A stretch of 64,000 bases of DNA from Roseibium sediminicola (GTDB taxonomy: Bacteria > Pseudomonadota > Alphaproteobacteria > Rhizobiales > Stappiaceae): the NCBI RefSeq assembly GCF_023156505.1, contig NZ_JALNMJ010000006.1, positions 124,001-188,000 on the forward strand, in the 5' to 3' direction. Made by a program: the position numbers and the translations under genes. The notes under the pieces are model-generated. The model did not search any database. It worked only from the letters and a program-made list of their open reading frames with translations, and had not been told where the DNA came from. Shown here in pieces: positions 50,885 through 63,177 of this stretch. Positions within the stretch are counted from its first letter, which is position 1. Every line of letters begins with the position of its first letter.

Positions 50885-53167
50885 ATGTACAATTCGTCTA
50901 AAAATTCAGGTGGCCGTATCGCGAACGCGATCATCATTCCGATGGTCGTGGTTGTCGCGATATCGGTTGTCGGCATTTTTGGGCTGATGCACTGGTCGGC
51001 ACAGCTTTCGGACGAAGCCGCGGAACAGTCGCAGCACAAGCTCATTGCCGGCGCGCTGAAACTGACCGAGAGCTATCTGGTCAAGCTGCAGAACGGCGTT
51101 GTCATCTGGGACGAGGCCTATCACCAGGTCAACCAGCCTGAGCCGGATCAGGGCTGGATCTATGACAACATCATGCATTGGCTGTTTCAGAATCACGGCT
51201 TCACCAAGTCGATCCTGGTGAACCGGGATTTCGAACTGTCGACGGTTTACGCCCAGAACCACACCAGCAAGTGGATGACGCCGGAACTGTTCGCGGCGTT
51301 GGAGCCAGCGCTCGCAAAGGTACGGGCCCGCTACATCACGTCGTTCAGACGCACGCCTTCGGGGCTTTACAGTTTCATTCCCCAAAGCAGCGACGCCCGC
51401 CGGTCGATTGCCGAGACGGGGATCGTGTCCCTGGCCGGCGAACCCTACCTCTTCAGCGCCGCGGCCGTCATGCCGCAGATCCAGTCCATCTCCAAGGACC
51501 GCGAACCGCCGTCGGTCCTGGTGAGCTTGGTGCCTTTGCGCGGTGAAAAACTTCAGGACATCTCCGAGATGTCGCGTCTTGACGGGTTTGTGCTGACGAA
51601 CGTGCAGAACGGCCGCACCGGTGTTGGCCGCTATCAGCTCAAATCGCCTCTCGGCGAAAATGTCGGCCTGATTGCCTGGCAGACCGCCCAGCCGGGCACC
51701 CAGATGATGCGCCGGATCAATCCGTTTCTGGCGCTGGCCGCCTTCATGATCACCGCCGTCGTGATCCTGGTAACGCTGTTCACCCGCCAGATGACCCGGC
51801 GGCTGGCCCGCAGCGAATCCAAGGCGGTGCACGCGGCCCGTCACGACGCCCTCTCCGGTCTCCCCAACAGAGCGCGCTTCCACGCGCTTCTGACGGACAT
51901 CCTGGAAGAAAGCACCTTCAGGGAAACCAATACCGCCGTCGTCTATATCGACCTCGACCATTTCAAGGATATCAACGACACGCTCGGCCATTCCGCGGGC
52001 GACAAGGTCATCGTCGCGGTCGCCCAGCGCCTCCGGCGCGTCATTCCCGAGACAGGCATCGTCGCGCGCATCAGCGGCGACGAGTTCGCAATGGTTATCA
52101 GGGACTGCGAGGACGACGTCTGGCTGGAATATATTCTCGACCAGGTCCAGGACGAAATCGGCCGGCCGATCATGATCGGCCGCCGGGAACTGTTCGCCAG
52201 CCTGTCCATGGGCGCCGCAATTGCCCCGCGCGACGGCAACGATCCGGATGAATTGCTGCGCAAGGCCGACATTGCCCTTTACGATGCCAAGGCCAACGGG
52301 CGCAACCGGCGGTCCTTCTTCGAACCCGGCATGGAACATCATGTCCAGTCCAAGGACAGGATGTCCCGGGACCTCCGGCTTGCCCTGAAAAACGACGAAC
52401 TGGACCTCGCCTACCAGCCCCAGACCGACACCAGCGCGAAGCGCATCGTCAGTGTCGAGGCCCTTGCCCGCTGGACCAAGGAAGACGGCACGGTCGTGGC
52501 GCCGTCCCAGTTCATTCCGGTGGCCGAAGAAACCGGCCTGATCAACGATCTCGGCATCTGGGTCCTGAACAAGGCCTGCGCCAAGGCGCATGAATGGCCG
52601 GGCATCGTTGTCTCGGTCAACGTCTCGCCGAACCAGTTCAAACATCCGCGTTTCGTGGAAAAGGTGATGGCGATCCTGGCGGCCAACAACCTGCCGCCAC
52701 AGCGGCTTGAGATCGAAGTCACCGAGACCGTCTTCGCCGGCCGCAACGATTCCGTCCTGAAGGCCCTGCGCCGCCTGAAGAATCTCGGGGTCAAGGTCGC
52801 CCTGGACGATTTCGGCTCCGGCTATTCCAGCCTAAGCTATCTGCGCCGGTTCCCCTTCGACACGCTGAAAATCGACCGGGATTTCGTCTCGGACATGAAC
52901 GGCAACGCGGAAGCCGAAGCCATCCTGGTGTCGATCATCCAGCTCGGCAAGGCCCTCGGCATGACCATCGTCGCCGAAGGCATCGAGACCATCGAGCAGA
53001 TCCGCTTCCTGCAGGCCCATGACTGCCACCGGATGCAGGGCTACTTTATCTCCAAGCCCCTGCACGAGGCCGCCCTCACCCAGTTTCTGGATGACTTCAA
53101 CAAGGACAGCGGCGGCAACGGTTTCGGCACCGATTTGAGCTTCCAGGCCCGCGCCGCAAAGGTCTGA
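50885..53167 (+). CDS. CHASE4-GGDEF-EAL cyclic-di-GMP protein
   Basis: A 760-residue inner-membrane signalling protein. Helix 1 (about 16-36) and helix 2 (about 280-302) bound a periplasmic CHASE4-like sensor. The diguanylate cyclase domain (about 325-485) has the site RISGDEFAMVI, i.e. SGDEF, a variant that can be active. The phosphodiesterase domain (about 500-745) has EALARW with DDFGSGYSSLSYLRRFPFDT and VAEGIETIEQ, all phosphodiesterase residues present. It could make or degrade c-di-GMP depending on the signal. It has its own AT-rich promoter region upstream. Confidence 0.94.
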   Translation: MYNSSKNSGGRIANAIIIPMVVVVAISVVGIFGLMHWSAQLSDEAAEQSQHKLIAGALKLTESYLVKLQNGVVIWDEAYHQVNQPEPDQGWIYDNIMHWLFQNHGFTKSILVNRDFELSTVYAQNHTSKWMTPELFAALEPALAKVRARYITSFRRTPSGLYSFIPQSSDARRSIAETGIVSLAGEPYLFSAAAVMPQIQSISKDREPPSVLVSLVPLRGEKLQDISEMSRLDGFVLTNVQNGRTGVGRYQLKSPLGENVGLIAWQTAQPGTQMMRRINPFLALAAFMITAVVILVTLFTRQMTRRLARSESKAVHAARHDALSGLPNRARFHALLTDILEESTFRETNTAVVYIDLDHFKDINDTLGHSAGDKVIVAVAQRLRRVIPETGIVARISGDEFAMVIRDCEDDVWLEYILDQVQDEIGRPIMIGRRELFASLSMGAAIAPRDGNDPDELLRKADIALYDAKANGRNRRSFFEPGMEHHVQSKDRMSRDLRLALKNDELDLAYQPQTDTSAKRIVSVEALARWTKEDGTVVAPSQFIPVAEETGLINDLGIWVLNKACAKAHEWPGIVVSVNVSPNQFKHPRFVEKVMAILAANNLPPQRLEIEVTETVFAGRNDSVLKALRRLKNLGVKVALDDFGSGYSSLSYLRRFPFDTLKIDRDFVSDMNGNAEAEAILVSIIQLGKALGMTIVAEGIETIEQIRFLQAHDCHRMQGYFISKPLHEAALTQFLDDFNKDSGGNGFGTDLSFQARAAKV

Positions 53168-53189
53168 ACGACGCCTTGTTCCAACTAGC

Positions 53190-54146
53190 CTAAACCCCCA
53201 GCAGGCTGTTCATGCTCGCGCTGAAGGCGGCAAAGCTTGCGAAAGGCGTCTGCCGGGCCTGCTGTAGCCAGAAAACCTGCTGATCCCGACCGCACAGCCG
53301 CAGCCCGGCCTGACCGTATTGCGTCCGGACCATGTCCCTGAACCATTCCACATGCTGCGCCTGCCGCCGGTCTTTCAGCAGACCGCGCGCAGCCATATGC
53401 GCCCGATGCCCATCCATGTGCGCAACCAGCTCCGGTAGCCCATCCAACGTCTGGGAGGAGACCTCGCAAACGGGCACCTGCCAGCCATCGCCACCCGCGC
53501 GCGCCAGCGACAAGGCTCCCTTGACATCGGACGCGGCCCGGCGCGCCAGCACGCCCATATCCGCCTTGGTCACCGCGACGATATCCGGCAACTCCATGAT
53601 GCCGGCTTTCATGAATTGCAGACTGTCGCCGGAGCCCGGTTGAATGCACAGAACCACTGTGTCGACCGCGTGTTTCAGATCGCCTTCCGACTGACCGATG
53701 CCGACGGTTTCCACGATCAGCCGGTCGCAGACCGCCCGCAGCACCGCGATGGCCGCAATCGCTTCGTCCGACAGGCCGCCGAGCCGGTCTCGGGCGGCCA
53801 TGGAGCGCACGAAGACACCGTCATCGTCCGGATCGGTCTGCAGCCGGGTCCGGTCGCCAAGCAAGGCGCCGCCGGTCACGACCGAGGACGGGTCGATGGC
53901 AAGAACGCCAACCCGGTGCCCTTCGGCCCGGAAGGCTCTGATCAAAGCATCGGTCAGACTGGATTTTCCGACACCGGGCGGTCCGGTCAGGCCAAGCACC
54001 TGAGCCATCGGTTCGGCCGACACCCGGTCGAGAAAGGCGGCCGTCTCCGCGTCACCGGCATGGGTTTCCAGGCGCGTCAGAACGCGCGCCAGCTGGCGTT
54101 TGCCGCCGGCGCGCAAATCCTCAAGCTGCGGAAACTTTCCGCTCAC
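53190..54146 (-). CDS. meaB: Methylmalonyl-CoA mutase-associated GTPase MeaB
   Basis: A 318-residue G3E-family GTPase that guards and loads adenosylcobalamin for methylmalonyl-CoA mutase. The Walker A is GLTGPPGVGKSSLTDALIRA, followed by VLAIDPSSVVTGGALLGDRT, DRLIVETVGIGQSE and VAVTKADMG (the G4 element). The length and the N-terminal helical extension are typical of MeaB/ArgK. No mutase gene lies in the window. It is convergent with the c-di-GMP gene, 22 bases apart, and directly follows ppdK on the same strand with a 40-base gap. Confidence 0.93.
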   Translation of the reverse strand: MSGKFPQLEDLRAGGKRQLARVLTRLETHAGDAETAAFLDRVSAEPMAQVLGLTGPPGVGKSSLTDALIRAFRAEGHRVGVLAIDPSSVVTGGALLGDRTRLQTDPDDDGVFVRSMAARDRLGGLSDEAIAAIAVLRAVCDRLIVETVGIGQSEGDLKHAVDTVVLCIQPGSGDSLQFMKAGIMELPDIVAVTKADMGVLARRAASDVKGALSLARAGGDGWQVPVCEVSSQTLDGLPELVAHMDGHRAHMAARGLLKDRRQAQHVEWFRDMVRTQYGQAGLRLCGRDQQVFWLQQARQTPFASFAAFSASMNSLLGV

Positions 54147-54186
54147 CGGGACCTCCCTTTGGTCCGCGCCTGATCGGACAGGCCGG

Positions 54187-56859
<2,673 letters not shown>

Positions 56860-57234
56860 ATGTCATTCTCCTCGCCTGGGGCAGGTTGCGGCCGCGTGGC
56901 CCTGGACGGCAGGCAACGCCCTGCCAGGATCAACCAACGGCCCGCCCGATGTGCTTTCCGCACGAAAACCGTCAGACCTGGCTGCGCGATCAGCGCGCCC
57001 GGTCTTTTTGCACCGCACATTCCTGCTACGGCAAGTGCCGGTCTTCAAGCCCTTTTTGGCAGAAAGCCGCCTCCACGCACCATTAGTCTTAGTAATTACG
57101 ACGATGAGCAAAATCAAAAGGATTTAAACCGTCAGAAAGTTATCCCGGCCGCCTTGCCGGTCAGCCTTAAAGACGCCATTGTCAAAGGCAATAAGCAACA
57201 ATCCTTCTGACGAAAGACCAAAGTGCGAGGAATG
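56860..57234. other. Divergent promoter region between ppdK and the TPR gene
   Basis: 375 bases without a credible gene. AT-rich from about 57080 to 57130, where promoters are likely. I see no clear operator. Confidence 0.4.
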
Positions 57235-59019
57235 ATGACACAAAAGACCGGCGCCGTTGCGAAACCGGACCGTAAGCCCTTGAGGCTGCAGCTCCTTGCG
57301 CTGGTCAGCGTGCTTGCTCTCGTCCCCGCGGCGGCGGCGGCCGAAACGTCCGCCGAATCGGTCTCCTATGGCACCCCCTCGGACCTGCCCTTCACGCTCT
57401 CCGGCAGCTACTTGTCTGGCCGGCTTGCCGGCTTTGAAAAAGATTTCGGCCATGCAGCCGCTTTCTACGAAGAAACTCTCGCGGCCGATCCCTCCAATGC
57501 AATGCTGCTCGAGCGCACGTTCCTGTTGAAGCTGGCCAATGGCGATGTCGATCAAGCGGTGCGTTATGCCGCCGAGATGGAAGCCGCGGGTCTTCAGAAT
57601 TTTCTTGCCCAGCTGACGCTCGGCGGCGCCAAGATGGTCGAGGGCAACTATGCCGAAGCCGACGAAGCTCTGTCCAAGGGGCGCAACGGTCCGCTGGCGC
57701 AGCTCTCCATCGGTGTGTCCCGTGCCTGGGCCCTTTATGGCAGTGGCAAGATCGATGAAGCGCTGGAGGTGATCGACAACCTGAACGGACCGGACTGGTT
57801 CGAGGTTTTCAAGGCCACCCACAAGACCCATCTGCTGTTTGTCGCGGGCCGGAACCAGGAAGCGCTGCAATCGGCTGAAAGCGCTTATGCGATCGATCAG
57901 GGCGCGATCCGGGTCGTCGATGCCTATGCCCGCGTTCTGGCAGCCAACGGTAGACAGAAAGAAGCCCTGGAAGCGCTTGACCGCTATGACGCGCAGTTCC
58001 GCGGCCATCCCAAGCTCGACGAGACCCGCGCCATGATCCAGAACGGAGACGTGGTGCCGCCGATGGTGACCGATCCCTCCGCAGGCATGTCGGAAATCCT
58101 GTATGGCCTGGGCGCCGTGATCGGCCGGGATGGCGGTGAGGAATTGTCGACCTCCTATCTGCAGCTCGCACTCTACCTCGATCCCACCGCCGAATTCGCC
58201 GCCATTGCCCTTGGCAGCGTCTTTGAGCGGATGGAACAGCCGGACCGCGCCATCGAGGCGCTGGTCAAGGTTCCCGCGGACAGCGTCTTGAAACGGGAAG
58301 CCGAAATTCAGGTCGGTCTGAACTACAACGAACTGGATCAGGTTGAAGAGGCCCGCTCGCATCTGGAAGCCCTCATCAAGGACGACCCGTCCGACCTCGA
58401 GGCGGTGATCGCGCTTGGCAACATCCTGCGCGCCCGCGAGATCTACGAGGACGCCGACAAGATCTACACCCAGGGCCTGGACACAATCCCGGAACTGGAA
58501 AGCCAGCACTGGTTCCTGCTCTATTTCCGCGGCATCGCACGCGAACGGCTGGGCAAGTGGGAGCTGGCGGAGGCCGATTTCCGCAAGGCACTCGAACTCA
58601 ACGACAACCAGCCGCTTGTGCTGAACTATCTCGGCTATTCGCTGGTCGACCAGGGCCTGAAGCTCGACGAGGCGCTGAACATGATCAAGACGGCCGTGGA
58701 TCTGCGGCCAACGGACGGCTATATCGTCGACAGCCTCGGCTGGGTCTATTTCCGCCTCGGCCGCTACGAAGAAGCGGTCAAGGAACTGGAACGGGCCATT
58801 GAGCTGCGCCCTGCCGATCCGGTCATCAACGATCACCTCGGCGATGCCTATTGGATGGTCGGTCGCCGCAACGAAGCCCGCTTCCAGTGGAACCATGCCC
58901 GTGATCTCGGTCCGGAGGAAAAGGAACTCCCCAAGATCCTCGACAAGATCGCCAACGGCCTGAAGGACGTGCCGGGTACCGACGCGGCCAAGGCCGAAAC
59001 CGGCAAGAACGGCGGCTGA
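57235..59019 (+). CDS. Exported tetratricopeptide-repeat protein
   Basis: A 594-residue protein. A signal or membrane-anchor segment is at the N-terminus (LLALVSVLALVPAAAAAETS). The body carries many TPR units, for example FGHAAAFYEETLAADPSNAM (about 80), YEDADKIYTQGLDTIPE and WELAEADFRKALELNDNQPL (near 450). The pattern NYLGYSLVDQGLKLDEALNM, then YIVDSLGWVYFRLGRYEEAV, is typical of alphaproteobacterial envelope TPR proteins. It probably holds partner proteins in the periplasm. The start is ATG 57235 or 57232. It is followed 13 bases later by ispE, likely one operon. Confidence 0.88.
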   Translation: MTQKTGAVAKPDRKPLRLQLLALVSVLALVPAAAAAETSAESVSYGTPSDLPFTLSGSYLSGRLAGFEKDFGHAAAFYEETLAADPSNAMLLERTFLLKLANGDVDQAVRYAAEMEAAGLQNFLAQLTLGGAKMVEGNYAEADEALSKGRNGPLAQLSIGVSRAWALYGSGKIDEALEVIDNLNGPDWFEVFKATHKTHLLFVAGRNQEALQSAESAYAIDQGAIRVVDAYARVLAANGRQKEALEALDRYDAQFRGHPKLDETRAMIQNGDVVPPMVTDPSAGMSEILYGLGAVIGRDGGEELSTSYLQLALYLDPTAEFAAIALGSVFERMEQPDRAIEALVKVPADSVLKREAEIQVGLNYNELDQVEEARSHLEALIKDDPSDLEAVIALGNILRAREIYEDADKIYTQGLDTIPELESQHWFLLYFRGIARERLGKWELAEADFRKALELNDNQPLVLNYLGYSLVDQGLKLDEALNMIKTAVDLRPTDGYIVDSLGWVYFRLGRYEEAVKELERAIELRPADPVINDHLGDAYWMVGRRNEARFQWNHARDLGPEEKELPKILDKIANGLKDVPGTDAAKAETGKNGG

Positions 59020-59032
59020 CCGGAACGCAGTC

Positions 59033-59914
59033 ATGGCCTTTGCCTCCGCTCCGTCTCCCCGGGTGGAACTCGCCCGGGCGAAAGTGAATCTCGCCCTGCA
59101 CATTACCGGCCGGCGCGACGACGGCTATCACCTTCTCGATTCCCTGGTCGCCTTCCCGCAGATCGGCGACCGGGTTGCCCTGGAACCTGCCCCGGCGCTG
59201 GACCTCAAGCTTGAAGGCCCCTTCGCGCGCGAATTGGCGGGTCCAGCCGGCGACAATCTGGTGCTGAAGGCGGTCCGCCGCTTTGCCGAAACCGCCGGCA
59301 TCGACCTGCCATCCCTGCGCCTGACGCTCACCAAGCGGCTGCCCGTCGCCTCCGGCATCGGCGGCGGCTCCAGCGACGCGGCAACGACCTTGCGTCTGCT
59401 GGAGGACTTTACGGGGACCTACCTCACCGAAGAGACCATGCACGTCCTCGCCCTGTCTCTCGGAGCCGACGTGCCGGTGTGCCTCTTTCCCGAACCGCAG
59501 CGCATGCGTGGCATCGGCGACGACCTCTCGCCCGGTCCGGTTTTGCCCAGTTGCGGAATTGTGCTGGTCAATCCCAAGGTCGGCGTGTCGACGCCGGACG
59601 TGTTCAACGCGCTGTCAGAGCGCAACAATGCCGCCCTGCCCCTGATTCCAGACCGTTTCGAGTCGTTGGCCCAGCTGGCTGCCTACCTGGCAAGCTGCCG
59701 CAACGACCTGCAAGGGCCGGCTGTGGACCTGTGCCCGGAGATCGGAGCGGTCCTGTCCGCGCTGGAGGCGGATGCCCGAATAGACTTTGCCCGCATGTCA
59801 GGGTCCGGAGCGACCTGTTTCGGGCTCTGCGAGCTCTCCCAAGCCATGGAAATCGAGCGCGAATTGCGACAGGCGCATCCGCACTGGTGGATCGCCTCCG
59901 GGCCATTGTCCTGA
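59033..59914 (+). CDS. ispE: 4-Diphosphocytidyl-2-C-methyl-D-erythritol kinase
   Basis: A 293-residue GHMP-family kinase in the non-mevalonate isoprenoid pathway. The N-terminal ARAKVNLALHITGRRDDGYH holds the substrate lysine and the DGYH motif. The ATP-binding glycine-rich loop is PVASGIGGGSSDAATTLRLL at about residues 103-122. The C-terminal SGSGATCFGLCE is the third GHMP motif. Length is normal. The gene is followed by its own terminator. Next to it lies the convergent polyprenyl diphosphate synthase gene, which uses the same pathway's product. Confidence 0.96.
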   Translation: MAFASAPSPRVELARAKVNLALHITGRRDDGYHLLDSLVAFPQIGDRVALEPAPALDLKLEGPFARELAGPAGDNLVLKAVRRFAETAGIDLPSLRLTLTKRLPVASGIGGGSSDAATTLRLLEDFTGTYLTEETMHVLALSLGADVPVCLFPEPQRMRGIGDDLSPGPVLPSCGIVLVNPKVGVSTPDVFNALSERNNAALPLIPDRFESLAQLAAYLASCRNDLQGPAVDLCPEIGAVLSALEADARIDFARMSGSGATCFGLCELSQAMEIERELRQAHPHWWIASGPLS

Positions 59915-59926
59915 CCGGGAAAAACA

Positions 59927-59965
59927 AACACCTGCCCCAAATTCTGGAGCAGGTGTTATTTTTTT
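59927..59965 (+). terminator. ispE terminator
   Basis: AACACCTGC - 13-base loop - GCAGGTGTT followed by ATTTTTTT. The stem stands just before the convergent polyprenyl synthase stop. Confidence 0.85.
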
Positions 59966-59986
59966 GAATTCAAAACTTTACGGCGA

Positions 59987-61003
59987 TCAGCTCACACGAG
60001 AGATGCAGAAGGCAACCGCGTCGGCCAGTGCGTCGTTATGCGGTCCGGCCGGCAAGGTCTCAAGAGCCTTCAGCGCGTTGCCGCCATAGGCTCTGGCACG
60101 CTCGACGGTTTCGGCCAGCGCATCGTATTTTTTCAAAAGCTCGATCGCCTGTTCCAGGTCGCCGTCGGCGATGTCCTCGCCCTCCAGGCAACGCTTCCAG
60201 AAAGCCCGGTCGGCGTCGGTGCCACGCGCGATCGCCAGCACCACCGGCAGGGTGATCTTGCCTTCGCGGAAATCGTCGCCGACATCCTTGCCGAGGTCGG
60301 CCGACGAGCCACCGTAATCGAGCGCGTCGTCAACAAGCTGGAAAGCGTAGCCGAGTTCCATGCCGTAGCTGCGGGCAGCCTGCTTCATGGCCTCGCCCTG
60401 CCCGGCGATCACCGGGCCGACTTCGGCGGCGGCGGCAAAGAGCGCCGCGGTCTTGGCTTCGATCACCCGCAGGTAATCGGCTTCGGAGGTGGCGATGTTC
60501 TTGGCCGCACCGAGCTGCAGCACCTCGCCTTCCGCAATCACTGCGGACGCAGTCGACAGAATGCGCAGGGCCTCCAGGGAGCCGACATCGACCATCATCT
60601 TGAAGGCCTGGCCGAGCAGATAATCGCCAACCAGCACGCTGGCCTGGTTGCCCCAGAGCTTGCGGGCCGCCAGTTTGCCGCGGCGCATGTCGCTTTCATC
60701 GACGACATCGTCATGCAGCAGCGTCGCGGTATGCATGAACTCCACGCTCGCCGCCAGCGTCACGTGCCCCTTGCCCTCGTAACCGAACATATCCGCGCAG
60801 GCGAGCGTCAGCATCGGCCGCAAACGCTTGCCGCCGGAGGAAATCAGATGCTTGGCGATCTCGGGAATCAGCTCCACATTTGAGCCGGCCTTGGAAAGGA
60901 TCAATTCATTGACGTCGCCCATGCCCGCGGACACGAGATCCAACAGAGCCTGAATGCTCGGCTGACGCGGCTGATCGTCGGAATAGGTTGCAACAACGGC
61001 CAC
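59987..61003 (-). CDS. Polyprenyl diphosphate synthase (octaprenyl-type)
   Basis: A 338-residue trans-prenyl chain elongase. The first Asp-rich motif is ATLLHDDVVDESDMRRG (about residues 91-105) and the second is AFQLVDDALDYGG (about 218-230). The context GGKRLRPMLTLACADMFGY is typical of octaprenyl or decaprenyl synthases that build the ubiquinone tail. The chain length cannot be read from sequence with certainty; the residues before the first motif (SVEFMHTAT) lack large blocking residues, consistent with a long product. Transcribed toward ispE. Confidence 0.93.
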   Translation of the reverse strand: MAVVATYSDDQPRQPSIQALLDLVSAGMGDVNELILSKAGSNVELIPEIAKHLISSGGKRLRPMLTLACADMFGYEGKGHVTLAASVEFMHTATLLHDDVVDESDMRRGKLAARKLWGNQASVLVGDYLLGQAFKMMVDVGSLEALRILSTASAVIAEGEVLQLGAAKNIATSEADYLRVIEAKTAALFAAAAEVGPVIAGQGEAMKQAARSYGMELGYAFQLVDDALDYGGSSADLGKDVGDDFREGKITLPVVLAIARGTDADRAFWKRCLEGEDIADGDLEQAIELLKKYDALAETVERARAYGGNALKALETLPAGPHNDALADAVAFCISRVS

Positions 61004-61177
61004 TTATGGCACTCCCTGAATATTTGTGCGGACAATATGGCGCCAAGGCCTCCGGGGCAAGCCGCCATTCCATTGACAAACGCTTGAATTGCCGCGATCA
61101 GCGGGTTTTGGTGTAGACCTGTGGTTAACACCCCGAGACGACACTGCTGAAGCCGAACCGCTAACTCCGGGAAACAT

Positions 61178-61414
61178 ATGGAAGAACTCGTCAGAACCAA
61201 CGATCCTGTCCTGATTTCATTTCTGGAATCGATCCTCGAGGAGGCCGGCATCAAACATTTTGTCGCAGATGGCAACATGAGCATTCTGGAGGGCTCGCTT
61301 GCCATGATTCCCAGGCGCATTCTGGTTGATAGCGGCCAGATCCAGGTGGCCCGCATGCTGGTGCGCGATGCCGGTCTGGAACATGAACTGCGCCCGGAAG
61401 GCGGTGAGGCCTGA
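61178..61414 (+). CDS. DUF2007 small protein
   Basis: A 78-residue cytoplasmic protein matching DUF2007, an alpha/beta domain distantly like the PII fold. The N-terminal MEELVRTNDPVLISFLESIL and the closing VARMLVRDAGLEHELRPEGG are typical. Function is unknown in the family. It lies one base before a tRNA methyltransferase gene on the same strand, a conserved neighbour pair, so it may aid that enzyme (inference). Confidence 0.9.
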   Translation: MEELVRTNDPVLISFLESILEEAGIKHFVADGNMSILEGSLAMIPRRILVDSGQIQVARMLVRDAGLEHELRPEGGEA

Positions 61415-61415
61415 G

Positions 61416-62216
61416 ATGACGGTGCCGACGGAATTGGCGGACGCGGTGACCACCCATGACGCGTTTCTGGGCGGCAAGGTCTATGTGCATCAGCCAAGGC
61501 GCGGCCGGCACCGGGCCGGTCTCGACGCGGTCTATCTGGCTGCCGCACTGCCCGACGGCACCAGAGGTCACGTGGTCGATCTCGGCGCAGGTGTCGGCAC
61601 CGCCGGCTTTTGCGCCGCAGCACGCCTGCAAGACATCACCGTCACGCTGGTCGAGATCGACGCGACGGTCCTGGATCTCGCCCGCCAGGGTCTGAAGGAT
61701 CCGGCAAATGCCGCTTTCGCCGACAGGGTCTGCGTGCTGGAAGCCGACATCACCGCCAAGGGCACCTTGAGACACGCGGCCGGCCTGCCCCCATCTCTGG
61801 CTGACCACGCCATCATGAACCCGCCCTATTACGAAGCGGAAAAGTTTCGCGCTTCGCCCAATTCGGCCCGGGCCGGCGCGCACATGCTGGACGATCGCGG
61901 CCTGGAACCCTGGGCACGCACGGCAACGGATATCGTCCGGGAGGGTGGCAGCCTGACCGTGATCTTTCGCGCCGACGGCCTGCGCGAACTTCTGAACGTG
62001 CTGCAGGGCCGCTTTGGCGCGATCGATGTCATTCCCCTGCGCCCACGCCCGGACGCGGCGGCGACCCGCGTTCTGCTGCGCGCCATCCGCGCCAGCAAGG
62101 CTCCCATGCAATTGCTGCCGGGGTTTGTGCTGCACGAGGGCGAAGGGTCCGATTTCACAGCCCAGTCCCGCGCTGTCATGCGCGACGGCGAAGGCCTGGG
62201 ACTGACACCGCGCTGA
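61416..62216 (+). CDS. trmN6: tRNA1(Val) (adenine-N6)-methyltransferase-like protein
   Basis: A 266-residue SAM-dependent methyltransferase. Motif I is VVDLGAGVGTAGFCAAARLQ (about residues 52-71) and the catalytic NPPY is MNPPYYEAEKF at about 133-143. The N-terminal YVHQPRRGRHRAGLDAVYLA replaces the 'Q...YRFSLDSVLLA' stretch of TrmN6. It is expected to methylate A37 of tRNA1(Val) to m6A. Substrate identity rests on family likeness. ATG 61416 begins two bases after the DUF2007 stop region, so the two are co-transcribed. Confidence 0.85.
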   Translation: MTVPTELADAVTTHDAFLGGKVYVHQPRRGRHRAGLDAVYLAAALPDGTRGHVVDLGAGVGTAGFCAAARLQDITVTLVEIDATVLDLARQGLKDPANAAFADRVCVLEADITAKGTLRHAAGLPPSLADHAIMNPPYYEAEKFRASPNSARAGAHMLDDRGLEPWARTATDIVREGGSLTVIFRADGLRELLNVLQGRFGAIDVIPLRPRPDAAATRVLLRAIRASKAPMQLLPGFVLHEGEGSDFTAQSRAVMRDGEGLGLTPR

Positions 62217-62236
62217 CCTCTCCGTCGGGCACCCGG

Positions 62237-62509
62237 TCAGTGAATGACGATTTCACCGTCCGCGTAGCGGAAATCGACTGGTTGAATCAGCCTTTGGTGC
62301 GCGACCCGCACGGAATGGATACTGCCGTCGATTTCCCGTTCCCAGAAATTCAGGAACCGGTTCAGTTCCGGAAATTTCGGCGCCAGGTCTTCCGTCTGCC
62401 ATAGAAAACTCTGCAGCAGCTGGGGATGATCGGGAATGCGGTACAGGATTTCCGCGGTCAGCAGTCCGTAACCGAGAAGCCGCTTTTCAAAGTCAGAGCT
62501 GGTGTTCAT
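62237..62509 (-). CDS. Usg-family small protein
   Basis: A 90-residue protein of the Usg family (first named near tryptophan genes in Caulobacter-like bacteria), function unknown. The core SDFEKRLLGYGLLTAEILYR and LAPKFPELNRFLNFWEREID, then SVRVAHQRLIQPVDFRYADG, are the family hallmarks. ATG 62509 is chosen because it gives the family N-terminus; the upstream 20 codons are leader. The family is a good marker of alphaproteobacteria. Confidence 0.9.
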   Translation of the reverse strand: MNTSSDFEKRLLGYGLLTAEILYRIPDHPQLLQSFLWQTEDLAPKFPELNRFLNFWEREIDGSIHSVRVAHQRLIQPVDFRYADGEIVIH

Positions 62510-62659
62510 GCCAATCCTTTCTTCCTTGAAAGAAAAGAGTGTCACGCCAAACCGGTTAACCAAACCCAACTTTAGGAGAATTCCTGTTCATAAACAGCAC
62601 TTTAGCAGCAGTCGAGCACAACTGCTAACACTACACCGTCTCACGGTCCGCCAACGGCT

Positions 62660-63007
62660 TCACTTGGTTTGGATGGAGCTCAAATAGCCCAAAAAGGCGT
62701 CGATGTCATCCGGGGCGAAGGCAAATTCCGGCATATTGTCATGGGCGGTGACAATGCCCTCGGCCAGCGGCTCTTCCAGACTTTCCAGCGGATAGCGTTT
62801 TGCCAGATCCCGGAACGCGGGCGCTCCTTCCTGCGCGCTGACATCTTCCGCTGTGACGGCATGGCAGGCAGCGCAGTGGATTTCCGCCAGCTCCCGGCCC
62901 GAGGCCAGGCTGACCGGATCGGTCGGATAAGCCCCGTCTGTCGCCAGAGCCGCCGAGGTGGCCCCGATGGCAAACATCAGCCCAAGATACAATTGGCGTC
63001 GCAGCAA
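62660..63007 (-). CDS. Small periplasmic cytochrome c
   Basis: A 115-residue exported cytochrome c. The haem site is AEIHCAACHAVTAED (CxxCH) and the distal ligand is likely Met in HDNMPEFAFAPDDIDAFLGY. The start is a TTG at 63007, preceded by GGGAGAGAGACAC and giving a signal peptide LLRRQLYLGLMFAIGATSAA. A longer frame from 63067 or further would not place the signal at the N-terminus. It probably shuttles electrons in the periplasm; the partner is unknown. It is divergent from the MoxR-type gene. Confidence 0.87.
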   Translation of the reverse strand: MLRRQLYLGLMFAIGATSAALATDGAYPTDPVSLASGRELAEIHCAACHAVTAEDVSAQEGAPAFRDLAKRYPLESLEEPLAEGIVTAHDNMPEFAFAPDDIDAFLGYLSSIQTK

Positions 63008-63177
63008 CGTGTCTCTCTCCCTTGAATCAGTCGTCGTTTTATAGAAGGTTCTGGAAAAGAAGCCCATTAGGGGGAACACGGTGGCCAGGTTTTCTTTTGC
63101 CGACCATCCCGGACCCGTGTTCCGCAGGACCTGCCCGCCTATATTACCAGAACACCGCTTATCCGCTGGAGGAACCA